A DNA stretch of 64,000 nucleotides from Lycorma delicatula (lineage: Eukaryota > Arthropoda > Insecta > Hemiptera > Fulgoridae): NCBI RefSeq assembly GCF_047948215.1, contig NC_134455.1, forward strand, positions 159,632,575-159,696,574, in the 5' to 3' direction. Below are positions 43,501 to 55,979 of the stretch, piece by piece. Position 1 is the first letter of the stretch. Every line of letters begins with the position of its first letter. The notes under the pieces are model-generated. The model had not been told where the DNA came from and made no database searches. It saw only the letters and a program-made list of their open reading frames with translations. Made by a program: the position numbers and the translations under genes.

Positions 43501-46400
43501 TATGCACATAATTAATAAATAAAAATTGATTTTAGAAAGTCTGTTTTTTTTTCAAATATTATATTGTATATGATCATAAAGAAGTTGATGTGGTGTATTA
43601 TTTAAAATAAACTGATTACTTACTCTATTATGTCATTAATATTATATTAAATAGTGTTTATTATATACTTAATACCATAAGTTATAATTATAAAATTCAG
43701 TAGAGTATTTATATACGCATTTAGTATGTTCATCTTAAAAATAGTTATTCAACCTGATTGAAGTTGGTAAAATTAGATATTATTTTATATATCGCATTTT
43801 ATTAAATTTAGTTCTTGCAATAAAGAAAAACCAGAAATTCCCAAGAGCCACTTGAAAAAAGTAAAAATTTATGAATAGATAAATACTGTTTGATTGTTGA
43901 ACAGTCAAATTATTAATTATAGTCATTATTTTTTGTCTGTAAATAAATAAAGATTTACCACACATATTAAAAAAAAATTTACCCGTATTTATAAAATAAA
44001 AACTGAAAATTAAAAAAATAATATGATCTCACTATGTATATAGTCCAAGTGGGTTGGCAAACTTAACAGTGTAATCTATATACACCTAAATTCTCCACCT
44101 TTGCTAGTCACCACATCCTTTCCAACTTTCCTTTTATATACCAAGAAAAATAAAAATTTATCTCGAACTTTTGTTTTACTGCTAATACCATCTCCCACTA
44201 GATGTAGGTTACCTAATATTCCTGCAGAATTTTGAAATTTTTCTATCTTAATAATATTAAAGGTTTATATTAATTAAATTTTTTTTAATAAATATTTCTG
44301 TAATGGTGTGAATTTTTGTTGTACATCTTTGTTGACATAAACTTTATCTTATCCTACTTAATATAGGATCTAAACAGGATGTGGTGGCCAATGCAGGCCA
44401 AAAGTGTAAATTTTAATACACTGTATTGTAAGCTAATCTTTTCTTTCCAATTTTTTTATTAATATAGTTATAAAAATTTGTTTGTAGTGCCTCATAGTGT
44501 TGTCTTGTTGATTCAATTTTTTATGTTTAGTTTTTATATTTATTTTTTTAAATTTCTACTTAACTAATAATAATTGTTTTTAACAATTGAAATATACAAA
44601 GATAGCTTTATCCTTTTTGTAAAACTTTCTTAAATGTTCTTTACTGTTTCATTAAGAATTTCATTATTTACAATTGGTTCCTGCATATTATTATCAGAGA
44701 TAATAAAATGATGATGGAATCATAATAAAGTATTCTATGTAAAATCTGCATAAATAATCATGCACAAAATATTATATGGGTTCTAATAATAATATATCAA
44801 ATGAAATGTACATAAAATAAAGTATAGGTTGGTATATATAATTAAATTAAAAAATATTTTTTACATACATGGATGGCACTTATACTCCATTATTAAAATA
44901 ATGTTTATGAATCCTGTGCTGACTCACAAGCAAAGGATTACTTTTTAAAGAAATAACTGTGAAAATCAAGTTATTTTTATCTTAGAATTAGTAATGCACT
45001 AGAAAGAGGAAGTGTTCTGAAAAAGTGTTGCACAGAATACTTTTTCCAATGATGTTAGTAAACTAATATCATGTGCTGTGTTACAAGCACATGTGAGATC
45101 ATTTTTTAACATGTTCCGATCTCAACATAACTTGTACATCAGCAATGATTTTAATGTTAGGTTATCACTATATAGACTACGCTGCCTGAATATGCAAGTG
45201 TTCTATGTTCAGTAATTCTCTTTTTTGGTAAATAACTGCTAAAGTTTTCAAGCAAATTCAACTTTGTTTAAAAGTATTTTCAACTAAATTTTTTCCATAT
45301 TTGTTGATTGATTACACATGTTCAATGCATATATTAACATTTATTTAAAAACCCTTAAAGCAAGTAGTAGTTATGTTATGGAATTTGGAGATAGAACTAA
45401 TGTATTTTGAGGATGAGAAAATCTGAGAACATTTATTCTATATCCCAAATTATGAGGTAGTTCAAATGCCTTGATAGAAATATATGATTATAGCTTTTTC
45501 TTCATTATTATTCTGTTTATTCTGAAGTTTTTCAATATTATTTTATCAAATAAATTATAAAGTTTTATTAAACTGTTACTAGCCAACACCTGCCCCATAG
45601 TTGTTGAGCCATTTAGTGACACGCCGACCAATAAAGACGGGCTTCAGTGATGGGCTTTCATCCAGCTGGGTGTGGTCCAGGGCCAGACACTCTCTCTTAT
45701 TTGTTACTACTGTTACAGTAGTAGCAAATTAAGACATAAAGCAATACATTCCAAGAAATTAAAAAAATAATCATAATAAAATAAATAATAATAATAGTAC
45801 ATTATAAAAATTTACAGAGTAAAGTAGAAAAAATATTGTAGGCTAATGCTATTTTTTTTTTTTTTTTTTTTTTTACTTAGAAAAGTAGTACCTATTACTT
45901 TTATTCCTCTATTCACTAAAAAAAAAAAAAAAAAATTAGTTTTTACTAAAACTAAACTAGATTGTTATTTGAAAAATTAATATGGTCAAAAGTTTATTAA
46001 TAAGATATAATAAGATTTTAATTTCATATTATTTAAAACTGCTTTATAAAATTTTAAATCAACCGGTCAGTACTTAAGAATGCCTTGTAAAACTTCCTTC
46101 TATTTTCAAGGTGATTTTTATTTTATTGGCTTTGAAAATGTAAAAATATGAGATGATTTATTCTTTCAGGTGAGTTTTTTCTTTGTAGGTTGAAGCAACA
46201 CTGTTGTACATTTATTTTTAAAAAAAGTTGTGAATGAAACAAGTAAAGGACATTCTTTTATTATTGAAATGTGCTTAGTTTGAGTACATAGTAATTGATC
46301 GAAATTCAAATTTGAGGGAATGGGCTGATAATTTTTTTAAAATTCTTCTATTTCATTTAAATTACTATTTTCTTTCTTTTATTTTACAAGAGATTATGTG
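40519..46400 (+). other. 3' UTR and AT-rich intergenic DNA, no gene seen
   Basis: The 3' UTR of the RhoGEF gene starts at 40519. AATAAA hexamers occur at 40559-40564, about 40704, about 40869 and 40987-40992; the last is followed by T- and GT-rich sequence and is a reasonable polyadenylation candidate, but the true end cannot be fixed from sequence. Homopolymer runs lie near 41036 (T), 45851 (T) and 45919 (A). A GC-richer patch at about 45585-45725 is unidentified. No reading frame is convincing. Confidence 0.5.
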
Positions 46401-48125
46401 TTAATAAGAAAACAGGGCTGTACACTTCTAATCCTTTCAACCATCTTTCAATCACAGTGTGAATGGCATCCAGTTCTTGGATGTTGCAAAAGCTTGGTTT
46501 GCTAGATTTTTATTGTATTGATTTTACATAAACACTCTATTTGCTTTGCAGAAATCTAATAATGCAAATCATAATAATTGAACTCCTGATCTGTGATGCA
46601 CAGGATTCTGACAACCAAATTATTATCTTGATTATCACCAAATACATTTTTAGAAATTTTAATTAGAACACTGAAAATTTGATTTCTTCTCCCATACATT
46701 CATGACAATTTGGAAAATAAGTCCTTGTATCTGTAGAGCAATCAGCCTTACATCATAACAATTACATTTACATTTATAAAAAAAAACCTAGAAAACACTT
46801 CTGCGTGAGGCAAGGCAATTATATTCTCCAAATCAAAACAAACTTCACTATGTTTCTTACAGTTAAGTCTGTCATTGTCATTCTTAGTTTTATAAGTCTC
46901 TTTCTGATGCAGATAATGCTCAACATCTATTCTTAGATTCATCAGAAGACTTTATTTATCTTCATCTCTTCACAGGAGTCACAACTGTTTTTTTTTTCTT
47001 GGAATTAAGACCAACAGATCAATTTCTTTATTATAAATATCCCTATAGGTATATTTTTTTAAATCTTAACAATCTTTACTTCTATTTAAGTGAGTTGAGG
47101 TATAGAAGAAGTTGCTTGACAATAATGGGATTCGACAGTCAAAAATAAGGAATGTGCTTTGCATTCTACCTTTTATTTCATTCTTTGCCAATTTTCCTTT
47201 TACAGGTTACCAAGGGATATCTGTCTTACTGTTATTCTTCTCAAAATAATTGTAAATCCTTTTATCTGATATTTAGTGTATTTAAGGAGTATAATTTACA
47301 GACCTTTATTTTCTCCTCACTAATATCCAGAAGTACTTAAAAGGACAGTTACTTCTCTGATGAGAAGAATATGCATAACATCTGTTTATAAATCAGTATA
47401 TGTAAAACATTTGAAGAGAAAAAGATAAATAAAATTTTCTGATGAATCTAAAAGAATAAATGTTTAACATTATCTGCATCAGAAAGAAATTTGTAAAGCT
47501 GATCATGACAAGGGCTGGTTTTATGTTATCATAATTTGTTTTATATTCTATAAATTTTAGAAAATTATTTTTTTTGTCATCTTGCAATCACTTGAACTGC
47601 TCATGAACTACTTTTCTGTCTGCATTGGAAAATTTTAAATCGCATTTAATTATGCATTTGCAGCTTTCTTTAAGAAGTTCTTTTTTACTTCCATCTTCCA
47701 TCTGTTTTTTTTTTACATTTACTAATTTTGAGTGGCTTATTATACTCTCACATTTGGCTTCTTTATTTTTAGTACATTTTTGTTCTAATCAAGCAAGCTA
47801 TGTGCACTTATATTACTGACAGAATTATTCTGCTTTGCAATATGGTTGATAAATTGCTCTTCTGTAACTTCAAAACTATTATTATGGTTGCGTTAAACTG
47901 TTTTAATTAATATTACTTAGTGCTGAATAATTGCCTTCTGTAGACTTAAATGATAAATCTATTGTACACATTACTTACATTATCAGCTTCATCTTTATTA
48001 TGGACAATATTACTAGGGATGATAAGATTCTACTCACCACTTCTAATGCAGTAATATTACTCATTTGTTTCACTATTAATATCCCATCCCCTTGACTTAT
48101 GTCACTTTCATCAGCAAACCTAAAA
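46400..48125 (-). pseudogene. Decayed multicopy insect ORF of unknown function (transposon-like)
   Basis: Several - strand pieces in order from 48125 to 46400 belong to one protein type that I have seen repeated in many arthropod genomes without a known function: FADESDISQGDG, CKCIIKCDLKFSNADRK, QDDKKNNFLKFIE, then NLRIDVEHYLHQKETYKTK, VCFDLENIIALPHAEVFSR and DAIHTVIERWLKGLEVYSP. The order Cys-rich K-C-x-C segment, then TFDL..VL.LP, then M.....MH..IER is that of the family. Its multicopy nature points to a mobile element. Many stops make this copy dead. Its portion from 46838 onward lies in the tandem duplication. Confidence 0.55.
46893..47500. repeat. Inverted repeat pair, about 75-bp arms (repeated at 49928-50535)
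   Basis: tctttctgatgcagataatg with the following attcttagattcatcagaa at 46897-46955 is matched inversely at about 47420-47490 (cattatctgcatcagaaaga). Both arms carry the same piece of the decayed ORF, so one is a flipped copy of the other. The arms differ at several bases and are therefore older than the 3035-bp duplication. Confidence 0.75.
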
Positions 48126-48789
48126 AGATGTACAAATTATTAGTGACAGTAAACAAGAATAAAATACAACACGCTTTCTTTCTCTCACTACATGATATCA
48201 GATTTGGTAATTTAAAAAGTGATGAATAATAGGCACCATGACATTACTAGGTTATATAGGTAATTTATACTTAATTTTGTATAAAAATAATACACCTATA
48301 TTTATATGTCTTGTCAGTTTAACCATTTCCTGCAAAAAAAGGAACATACACACCTGCATGATGAAATTATAGCATTACCGATTTTCATATTATTGTTTGG
48401 TTAGGTTTTAATGTAGTATATATTAATTTGACATGTTCATTTAAATTAAATAAATAGCCTGTATAATAACTAATATGTAGCCTGGAATAACTTAACCACC
48501 ATTATACGGAATAACTTTTAACCATGAATTATTTTCATCCATTATGAAAATTGTATGTATGAAACTTAACAGAGAATGAATTATAAAATTATTTTCAACA
48601 GAGAAAAGGGTATTCAAAATTGTGTTTGGAGGTTTGGTTTTGACATTTTCTTTGTCATGCTATTTGTACTGCATTATGTAATCACAAAACCAATCTCATT
48701 TGAATCTGACACATTTAACATATCTGTTCATTTAGAAATTATAACAAAATAATGATTTATTCAAGACAGTAGCAGTTAGTATGTATCGA

Positions 48790-48935
48790 TTTAAAAATGT
48801 TACATCCCAGTCATGGATTTGAATCCTGGTCAGGCATGGCATTTTCACATGCTACAAATTGTCATTTCATCATCCCCTGAAGCAATACCTAATAGTGGTC
48901 CAGAGGCTAAAAAAAAATTGAAAATCTTAGTGAAA
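48790..48935 (+). repeat. Degraded tRNA-derived SINE (second copy at 51825-51970)
   Basis: catggatttgaatcctggtc fits a worn pol III B box, and is followed by caggcatggcattttcacat, gaagcaatacctaatagtgg and an A-rich end (ctaaaaaaaaattgaaa). The same core is found at 21380-21510 on the other strand. The 5' half with the A box is eroded. Confidence 0.6.
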
Positions 48936-49872
48936 TATCAGTTCAGACTGTTTGAAAATTTTGGCTTCTAATTCAATTTTTATTTACAAAATTTATACAT
49001 ATTGGATTTAGTCGCAGAAATACTCTCTTTAAAATATAATTTTTAGCCTTAGAAATGTGCATGATGGAACTCTAACCCCAACATTTAAAGAGGTTAAGAG
49101 TACAAAACTACATTAATCATAAATATAAAAATTAAAAGTTCACCTTTCATAAGCCATTTCAATTTTTTACTTTTCTAATTGATTCTTTATTCACTTTTCT
49201 ATTACTTCACACTTTTTAACAATCAAAACATAAAGGCTAAGCATAAAGTCGTTTGGACAGCAGACTTGTTTTAAGTCAAATGGTTTAACTACAAATATTC
49301 TAACACCTGATTTACTGCAGGTTTAGAGCAGTTGCATTTTCAAACAGCTTATCCTAATTTGGATGTAACTCTTCTTACCCAAGTTAGTTCTTACTATCTT
49401 CTGGTTGGTTAAGGGATAAAAACAAATGTCTCTCTGAAAAATTACTGTTATGTATCAAAATAAGTCAGTTGTTATTTTGGATGTAGAATCTTTACAACTT
49501 GATAAATCAGTATATAAAACTTCCTTTTTTTTTAGATATAACACATTCTTGAGCAATGATATGTCTTAATAATATTTCATACATGAAATATGGGGAGGCA
49601 TTTAAACATAATGTGGGAAATTTCTCTGAACAATCCAAAGTAATACAAATAATCTCATGCAGACAACAATGATTGAAAAAAAGTTGAACACATTAAATAA
49701 CAAATATTTTCTGTTATATTTTTTCTTTACGTGTGAAATAATTGCATTTTAAGTAACGATTAATGAAACTCTTAATTTCTTTTAAACAATCACTTCAATT
49801 TCTACATTAATGTTTCTAAATTTTTTTTATACTTATGCCAGTAATTATCAGCCTTTATACAAATGCAATTTC

Positions 49873-52800
49873 ACAAACTTCACTATGTTTCTTACAGTTA
49901 AGTCTGTCATTGTCATTCTTAGTTTTATAAGTCTCTTTCTGATGCAGATAATGCTCAACATCTATTCTTAGATTCATCAGAAGACTTTATTTATCTTCAT
50001 CTCTTCACAGGAGTCACAACTGTTTTTTTTTTCTTGGAATTAAGACCAACAGATCAATTTCTTTATTATAAATATCCCTATAGGTATATTTTTTTAAATC
50101 TTAACAATCTTTACTTCTATTTAAGTGAGTTGAGGTATAGAAGAAGTTGCTTGACAATAATGGGATTCGACAGTCAAAAATAAGGAATGTGCTTTGCATT
50201 CTACCTTTTATTTCATTCTTTGCCAATTTTCCTTTTACAGGTTACCAAGGGATATCTGTCTTACTGTTATTCTTCTCAAAATAATTGTAAATCCTTTTAT
50301 CTGATATTTAGTGTATTTAAGGAGTATAATTTACAGACCTTTATTTTCTCCTCACTAATATCCAGAAGTACTTAAAAGGACAGTTACTTCTCTGATGAGA
50401 AGAATATGCATAACATCTGTTTATAAATCAGTATATGTAAAACATTTGAAGAGAAAAAGATAAATAAAATTTTCTGATGAATCTAAAAGAATAAATGTTT
50501 AACATTATCTGCATCAGAAAGAAATTTGTAAAGCTGATCATGACAAGGGCTGGTTTTATGTTATCATAATTTGTTTTATATTCTATAAATTTTAGAAAAT
50601 TATTTTTTTTGTCATCTTGCAATCACTTGAACTGCTCATGAACTACTTTTCTGTCTGCATTGGAAAATTTTAAATCGCATTTAATTATGCATTTGCAGCT
50701 TTCTTTAAGAAGTTCTTTTTTACTTCCATCTTCCATCTGTTTTTTTTTTACATTTACTAATTTTGAGTGGCTTATTATACTCTCACATTTGGCTTCTTTA
50801 TTTTTAGTACATTTTTGTTCTAATCAAGCAAGCTATGTGCACTTATATTACTGACAGAATTATTCTGCTTTGCAATATGGTTGATAAATTGCTCTTCTGT
50901 AACTTCAAAACTATTATTATGGTTGCGTTAAACTGTTTTAATTAATATTACTTAGTGCTGAATAATTGCCTTCTGTAGACTTAAATGATAAATCTATTGT
51001 ACACATTACTTACATTATCAGCTTCATCTTTATTATGGACAATATTACTAGGGATGATAAGATTCTACTCACCACTTCTAATGCAGTAATATTACTCATT
51101 TGTTTCACTATTAATATCCCATCCCCTTGACTTATGTCACTTTCATCAGCAAACCTAAAAAGATGTACAAATTATTAGTGACAGTAAACAAGAATAAAAT
51201 ACAACACGCTTTCTTTCTCTCACTACATGATATCAGATTTGGTAATTTAAAAAGTGATGAATAATAGGCACCATGACATTACTAGGTTATATAGGTAATT
51301 TATACTTAATTTTGTATAAAAATAATACACCTATATTTATATGTCTTGTCAGTTTAACCATTTCCTGCAAAAAAAGGAACATACACACCTGCATGATGAA
51401 ATTATAGCATTACCGATTTTCATATTATTGTTTGGTTAGGTTTTAATGTAGTATATATTAATTTGACATGTTCATTTAAATTAAATAAATAGCCTGTATA
51501 ATAACTAATATGTAGCCTGGAATAACTTAACCACCATTATACGGAATAACTTTTAACCATGAATTATTTTCATCCATTATGAAAATTGTATGTATGAAAC
51601 TTAACAGAGAATGAATTATAAAATTATTTTCAACAGAGAAAAGGGTATTCAAAATTGTGTTTGGAGGTTTGGTTTTGACATTTTCTTTGTCATGCTATTT
51701 GTACTGCATTATGTAATCACAAAACCAATCTCATTTGAATCTGACACATTTAACATATCTGTTCATTTAGAAATTATAACAAAATAATGATTTATTCAAG
51801 ACAGTAGCAGTTAGTATGTATCGATTTAAAAATGTTACATCCCAGTCATGGATTTGAATCCTGGTCAGGCATGGCATTTTCACATGCTACAAATTGTCAT
51901 TTCATCATCCCCTGAAGCAATACCTAATAGTGGTCCAGAGGCTAAAAAAAAATTGAAAATCTTAGTGAAATATCAGTTCAGACTGTTTGAAAATTTTGGC
52001 TTCTAATTCAATTTTTATTTACAAAATTTATACATATTGGATTTAGTCGCAGAAATACTCTCTTTAAAATATAATTTTTAGCCTTAGAAATATGCATGAT
52101 GGAACTCTAACCCCAACATTTAAAGAGGTTAAGAGTACAAAACTACATTAATCATAAATATAAAAATTAAAAGTTCACCTTTCATAAGCCATTTCAATTT
52201 TTTACTTTTCTAATTGATTCTTTATTCACTTTTCTATTACTTCACACTTTTTAACAATCAAAACATAAAGGCTAAGCATAAAGTCGTTTGGACAGCAGAC
52301 TTGTTTTAAGTCAAATGGTTTAACTACAAATATTCTAACACCTGATTTACTGCAGGTTTAGAGCAGTTGCATTTTCAAACAGCTTATCCTAATTTGGATG
52401 TAACTCTTCTTACCCAAGTTAGTTCTTACTATCTTCTGGTTGGTTAAGGGATAAAAACAAATGTCTCTCTGAAAAATTACTGTTATGTATCAAAATAAGT
52501 CAGTTGTTATTTTGGATGTAGAATCTTTACAACTTGATAAATCAGTATATAAAACTTCCTTTTTTTTTAGATATAACACATTCTTGAGCAATGATATGTC
52601 TTAATAATATTTCATACATGAAATATGGGGAGGCATTTAAACATAATGTGGGAAATTTCTCTGAACAATCCAAAGTAATACAAATAATCTCATGCAGACA
52701 ACAATGATTGAAAAAAAGTTGAACACATTAAATAACAAATATTTTCTGTTATATTTTTTCTTTACGTGTGAAATAATTGCATTTTAAGTAACGATTAATG

Positions 52801-52907
52801 AAACTCTTAATTTCTTTTAAACAATCACTTCAATTTCTACATTAATGTTTCTAAATTTTTTTTATACTTATGCCAGTAATTATCAGCCTTTATACAAATG
52901 CAATTTC
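49873..52907 (+). repeat. Tandem segmental duplication, unit 2 (3035 bp)
   Basis: Second copy of 46838-49872. The unit carries part of a decayed ORF on the - strand, an inverted repeat pair and a degraded SINE; all are duplicated. The outer flanks differ (aatcaaa before unit 1, agtattcc after unit 2), which fixes the borders to within a few bases. Confidence 0.95.
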
Positions 52908-53633
52908 AGTATTCCAAAAAGCAATATAAATATTGATAAGATAGCCTCTTGCTATAAATATCTTAAATGGTCTCATAGAGCGATCGATTAGAAGAGGTAT
53001 GAGAAAGGTACAAGTTTAAAAAAAAAATTTGATATTTTAATCAAGCTCATAAGGAAAAAGTGAAGTTATGTCCTGATTTGGAAATAAGCATTTAATAAGA
53101 GAAAGCTTTCACTTTAGTTTGTATTGAAAATAATACATCATAATTCCATAAAATGATTCCATATATTGAAATAGTATTTGAAATTTATTAAATTTTGTAT
53201 GTATTTTTGATATTACACAATCACTGAGATAGTTTTCAATTTCATCTGTGTTAAAATAATTTTTGAATTGGACCTGTATTTAGGGATTGGTTCTGTATTT
53301 AAGTTGGACTGATGCCATTGTATAATCATTAGGCAATAGTTAGATTAATTACTCACAGTTGTATTATTTTATTGGAGTAATAGTAAAGTTTCACAATCTT
53401 GATTTGTAACTTATTAAACTCAAAAACATGTAGGATTTAACTGTAGATTATGTATTAAATGACGATTCCATTTCCTTTTACAATTTTTTTTTTATCAGTA
53501 TTCATGATTTCATTTTATTTATTTGTTAAACTTATTTTGTATGAAGTAACATCTCTCAAGTTATTATAAAAGTATAACATTTACAGATGTTAAAAAGAGA
53601 CAAAGCTAATGTCAAAGCTTTTCACATACTGTA
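52908..53633. other. AT-rich sequence between duplication and pogo element
   Basis: No reading frame or repeat recognised. Confidence 0.5.
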
Positions 53634-55977
53634 GAACAGGGCGACTTGCTCTAAAATTTTGCCATTTTTGAAAGAATATTTTTTTTTTACACTTACATAA
53701 CTTACCAAAACTATCAGTTCAATTTTTTTTACATTTTAATAACATTTTAAAAAGTGGGGCTAATTAAGTCACATGAGCTGGCAACTTTGCTCTGCAATAG
53801 AAAACCTGTAGAAACATATAACAAACCTGAGCAATTCACAGTAGAATATTGTTTGCGTATAACATTCTTTCAGTCACCATATTTAATATTAAATACTGCA
53901 GATTGGTAAGAAAAAACTTATTTTTGAAAAATGAAATGCAGCATTTTTATGAACAGCAGTAAGTTGGTTAGACACTAGAAACAAAAAAAGGGGAAATTTG
54001 ACATTAATGGCTTTGATACTAATACCAGTAGTTGTTTTTTAGATTGCCTGATGACTGTCAAAAATGGTTCTTCTATAATTTTTGAACAGTTAGCCTCTGC
54101 TGGTTGAATTTTTTGCTCGCTACTATATTTAGAGACTTCTGTGTGAGACACACTCATTCCAGCTGGAACATATAATTTTTTTCTTTTCTGAAGAATGTTT
54201 TTATTATTGGTACCACACTATTTGAATAAAAATTTCTAGTTGATTCCAGTGCTTCATTTAAGAAATTAAGCATTTACTGCTTCTTGGTGAACTTCTTTTC
54301 ATGAAGCGAGCTGCAGCAACGGTTCAACATCACAAGGGACAGTTCTGCATTTTTAAAGCCACTTTTTAAGTTCTTCTTGAAATTGGGCTTCATTATTTCA
54401 AGGACCTTATTCAGTAATCCAGGAAACTAGTGTTTCAGAAGAATACAAGATTGTAAACCTTCAAGTGTACTTTTCCATTCAGTTAGAATTTGCTGCCATT
54501 TGACTTTCATCAGATGGAAGAAAGCCATGTCTAGGGACTGCGTCAAATGAGTACTGTTTGGTGATAGGCAAACAAATTAAATATTTTCTTCACAACACTT
54601 CTGAAGAATCATAACATTCAGGTGTGTGTTTAGATTTTCTGCTCTAATAATTTTTTTCCCATTCAATTTTTTCAGTTTGAGTAAGAGTGCTATTTGGAAC
54701 CAGTCATGATATGTTCTGACATCAAACCAAACAGATTTAGTATGGTGATATCAGCAAACTGGTGGACCCCCTCCCTCTAAATAGTCCATAACTGAGAAGA
54801 GTTGCAAACCACATAAGGTGGTAAAACCTTGCCTGCAACACTCCCATGAATTAGAGGTGTGCTGAATTTGGAAAATAGCATATTTTTCAGGCTATTTAGT
54901 CCCTCGGTGATGTAGAACCTTTTTTTGACCAGAGACATCAGTCAAGTTTCATTCTGTCTTGGTTTCAAATATTCTCTGGTGGATCATCATAAATGACTTA
55001 TTTTTAATTTTTAATATAATCACATAAAATCGTTTCATCCACGGCTGTTCTGTTATATTTTACATGCAGCCAATCATTATCTTAATTGAGGTTGGCGTTT
55101 TAAATAATATTTTATTCAGTATTTTCCAAGAAAATTTTGTGAAAATTGATAAACATAACGGTGAATTTTATCAAGATAAGGTTTTATTGCATGCCACAAA
55201 TTTAAGGATGATAATGGAATTTCATACTCACTCAATACCTATATGTATAATGTAAACACTTCCACCTTGTCTTGTGTAAAAACTGGTTGTTGACCAGGTG
55301 TTATACTATAGCTCCCTTTCAATTTATCGATAATAGTCTACAAAGGTATACTGTAATGTTCTGCAGCTTCTCTGGGATAGTTGGCATATTTTTGTGCTCC
55401 TGGCTTATGCCAGTAATTTCAAATCATTTCTGAAACAAGAAATTCCAGTTAGATTTAGTCAATTGGAAAATGAAATATAGTGCAGTACTATAATAGTTTA
55501 AAAATGTAAGTAATTTAGTGTTTTTTGGCCATTAAACAAATGGAGGCTACTCTGGCCCATTTTTGGAATGGTAGCCTCAAAACAATTTGGGCAGCCCCAA
55601 AGTAACACCAATAATGCCGGTGACAGTCACTGTAACCTCAAAATGATTATGAAGTTAATTGTAAGAATTTACATTTTTTTTAAATGTTACATTCAAATTA
55701 TATATTAAATTTTAATAAGAAAATTTTGTACTTACTGTCCAAACTTTCTTTATAATGTTGAATTTTAATAATTCTTCTTTGAAAATATTTTGCACAACAG
55801 ATCACTTCCACCTAAAAACAGTAAACAGACCACAACTGGACCACACTGGAGAATACCCCTGATTAAAGTAGACAGTGCCATCTGTGACTGCCAACAAAAA
55901 ACTATTACCCAAAGTGTATCAGTTCTCTCCTTAGATGGCGCTGAATTATTATATTTTAGAGCAAAGTAGCCCTGTTT
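53634..55977 (-). mobile_element. pogo/Tigger-like DNA transposon, full length by its ends, transposase broken
   Basis: Ends read aacagggcgacttgctctaa at the left and, inverted, aacagggctactttgctcta at the right, beside TA at 53632-53633 and 55978-55979. Length is 2344 bp. The transposase lies on the - strand from about 55440 to 54200. It has a psq-type helix-turn-helix (YPREAAEHYSIPL, DKLKGSYSITPGQQPVFT), then a DNA-binding and linker part (LSEYEIPLSSLNLWHAIKPY). Close to its end comes LSPNSTHLTQSLDMAFFHLM, the last catalytic Asp of the DDE_1 nuclease, followed by FPGLLNKVLEIMKPNFKKNL. Stops and frameshifts are scattered throughout. Confidence 0.88.
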
Positions 55978-55979
55978 TA

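Larger units (their letters stand above)
46838..49872 (+). repeat. Tandem segmental duplication, unit 1 (3035 bp)
   Basis: The unit starts acaaacttcactatgtttct and ends ...tacaaatgcaatttc. It is followed directly by a second copy at a constant offset of 3035 bp. I compared many stretches and found one substitution, g at 49057 against a at 52092. No length differences were seen. Junction microhomology is at most a few bases (ca). Confidence 0.95.

Noticed and set aside
44090..44400. Weak inverted similarity (accacatcct and aggatgtggtgg)
   Set aside because: Only about 12 bp match and the flanks do not extend it, so a MITE is not supported.
47152..47819. Short open frames present in both units of the 3-kb duplication
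   Set aside because: Identity between the units is due to the duplication, not to coding constraint. The readable protein pieces are on the - strand.
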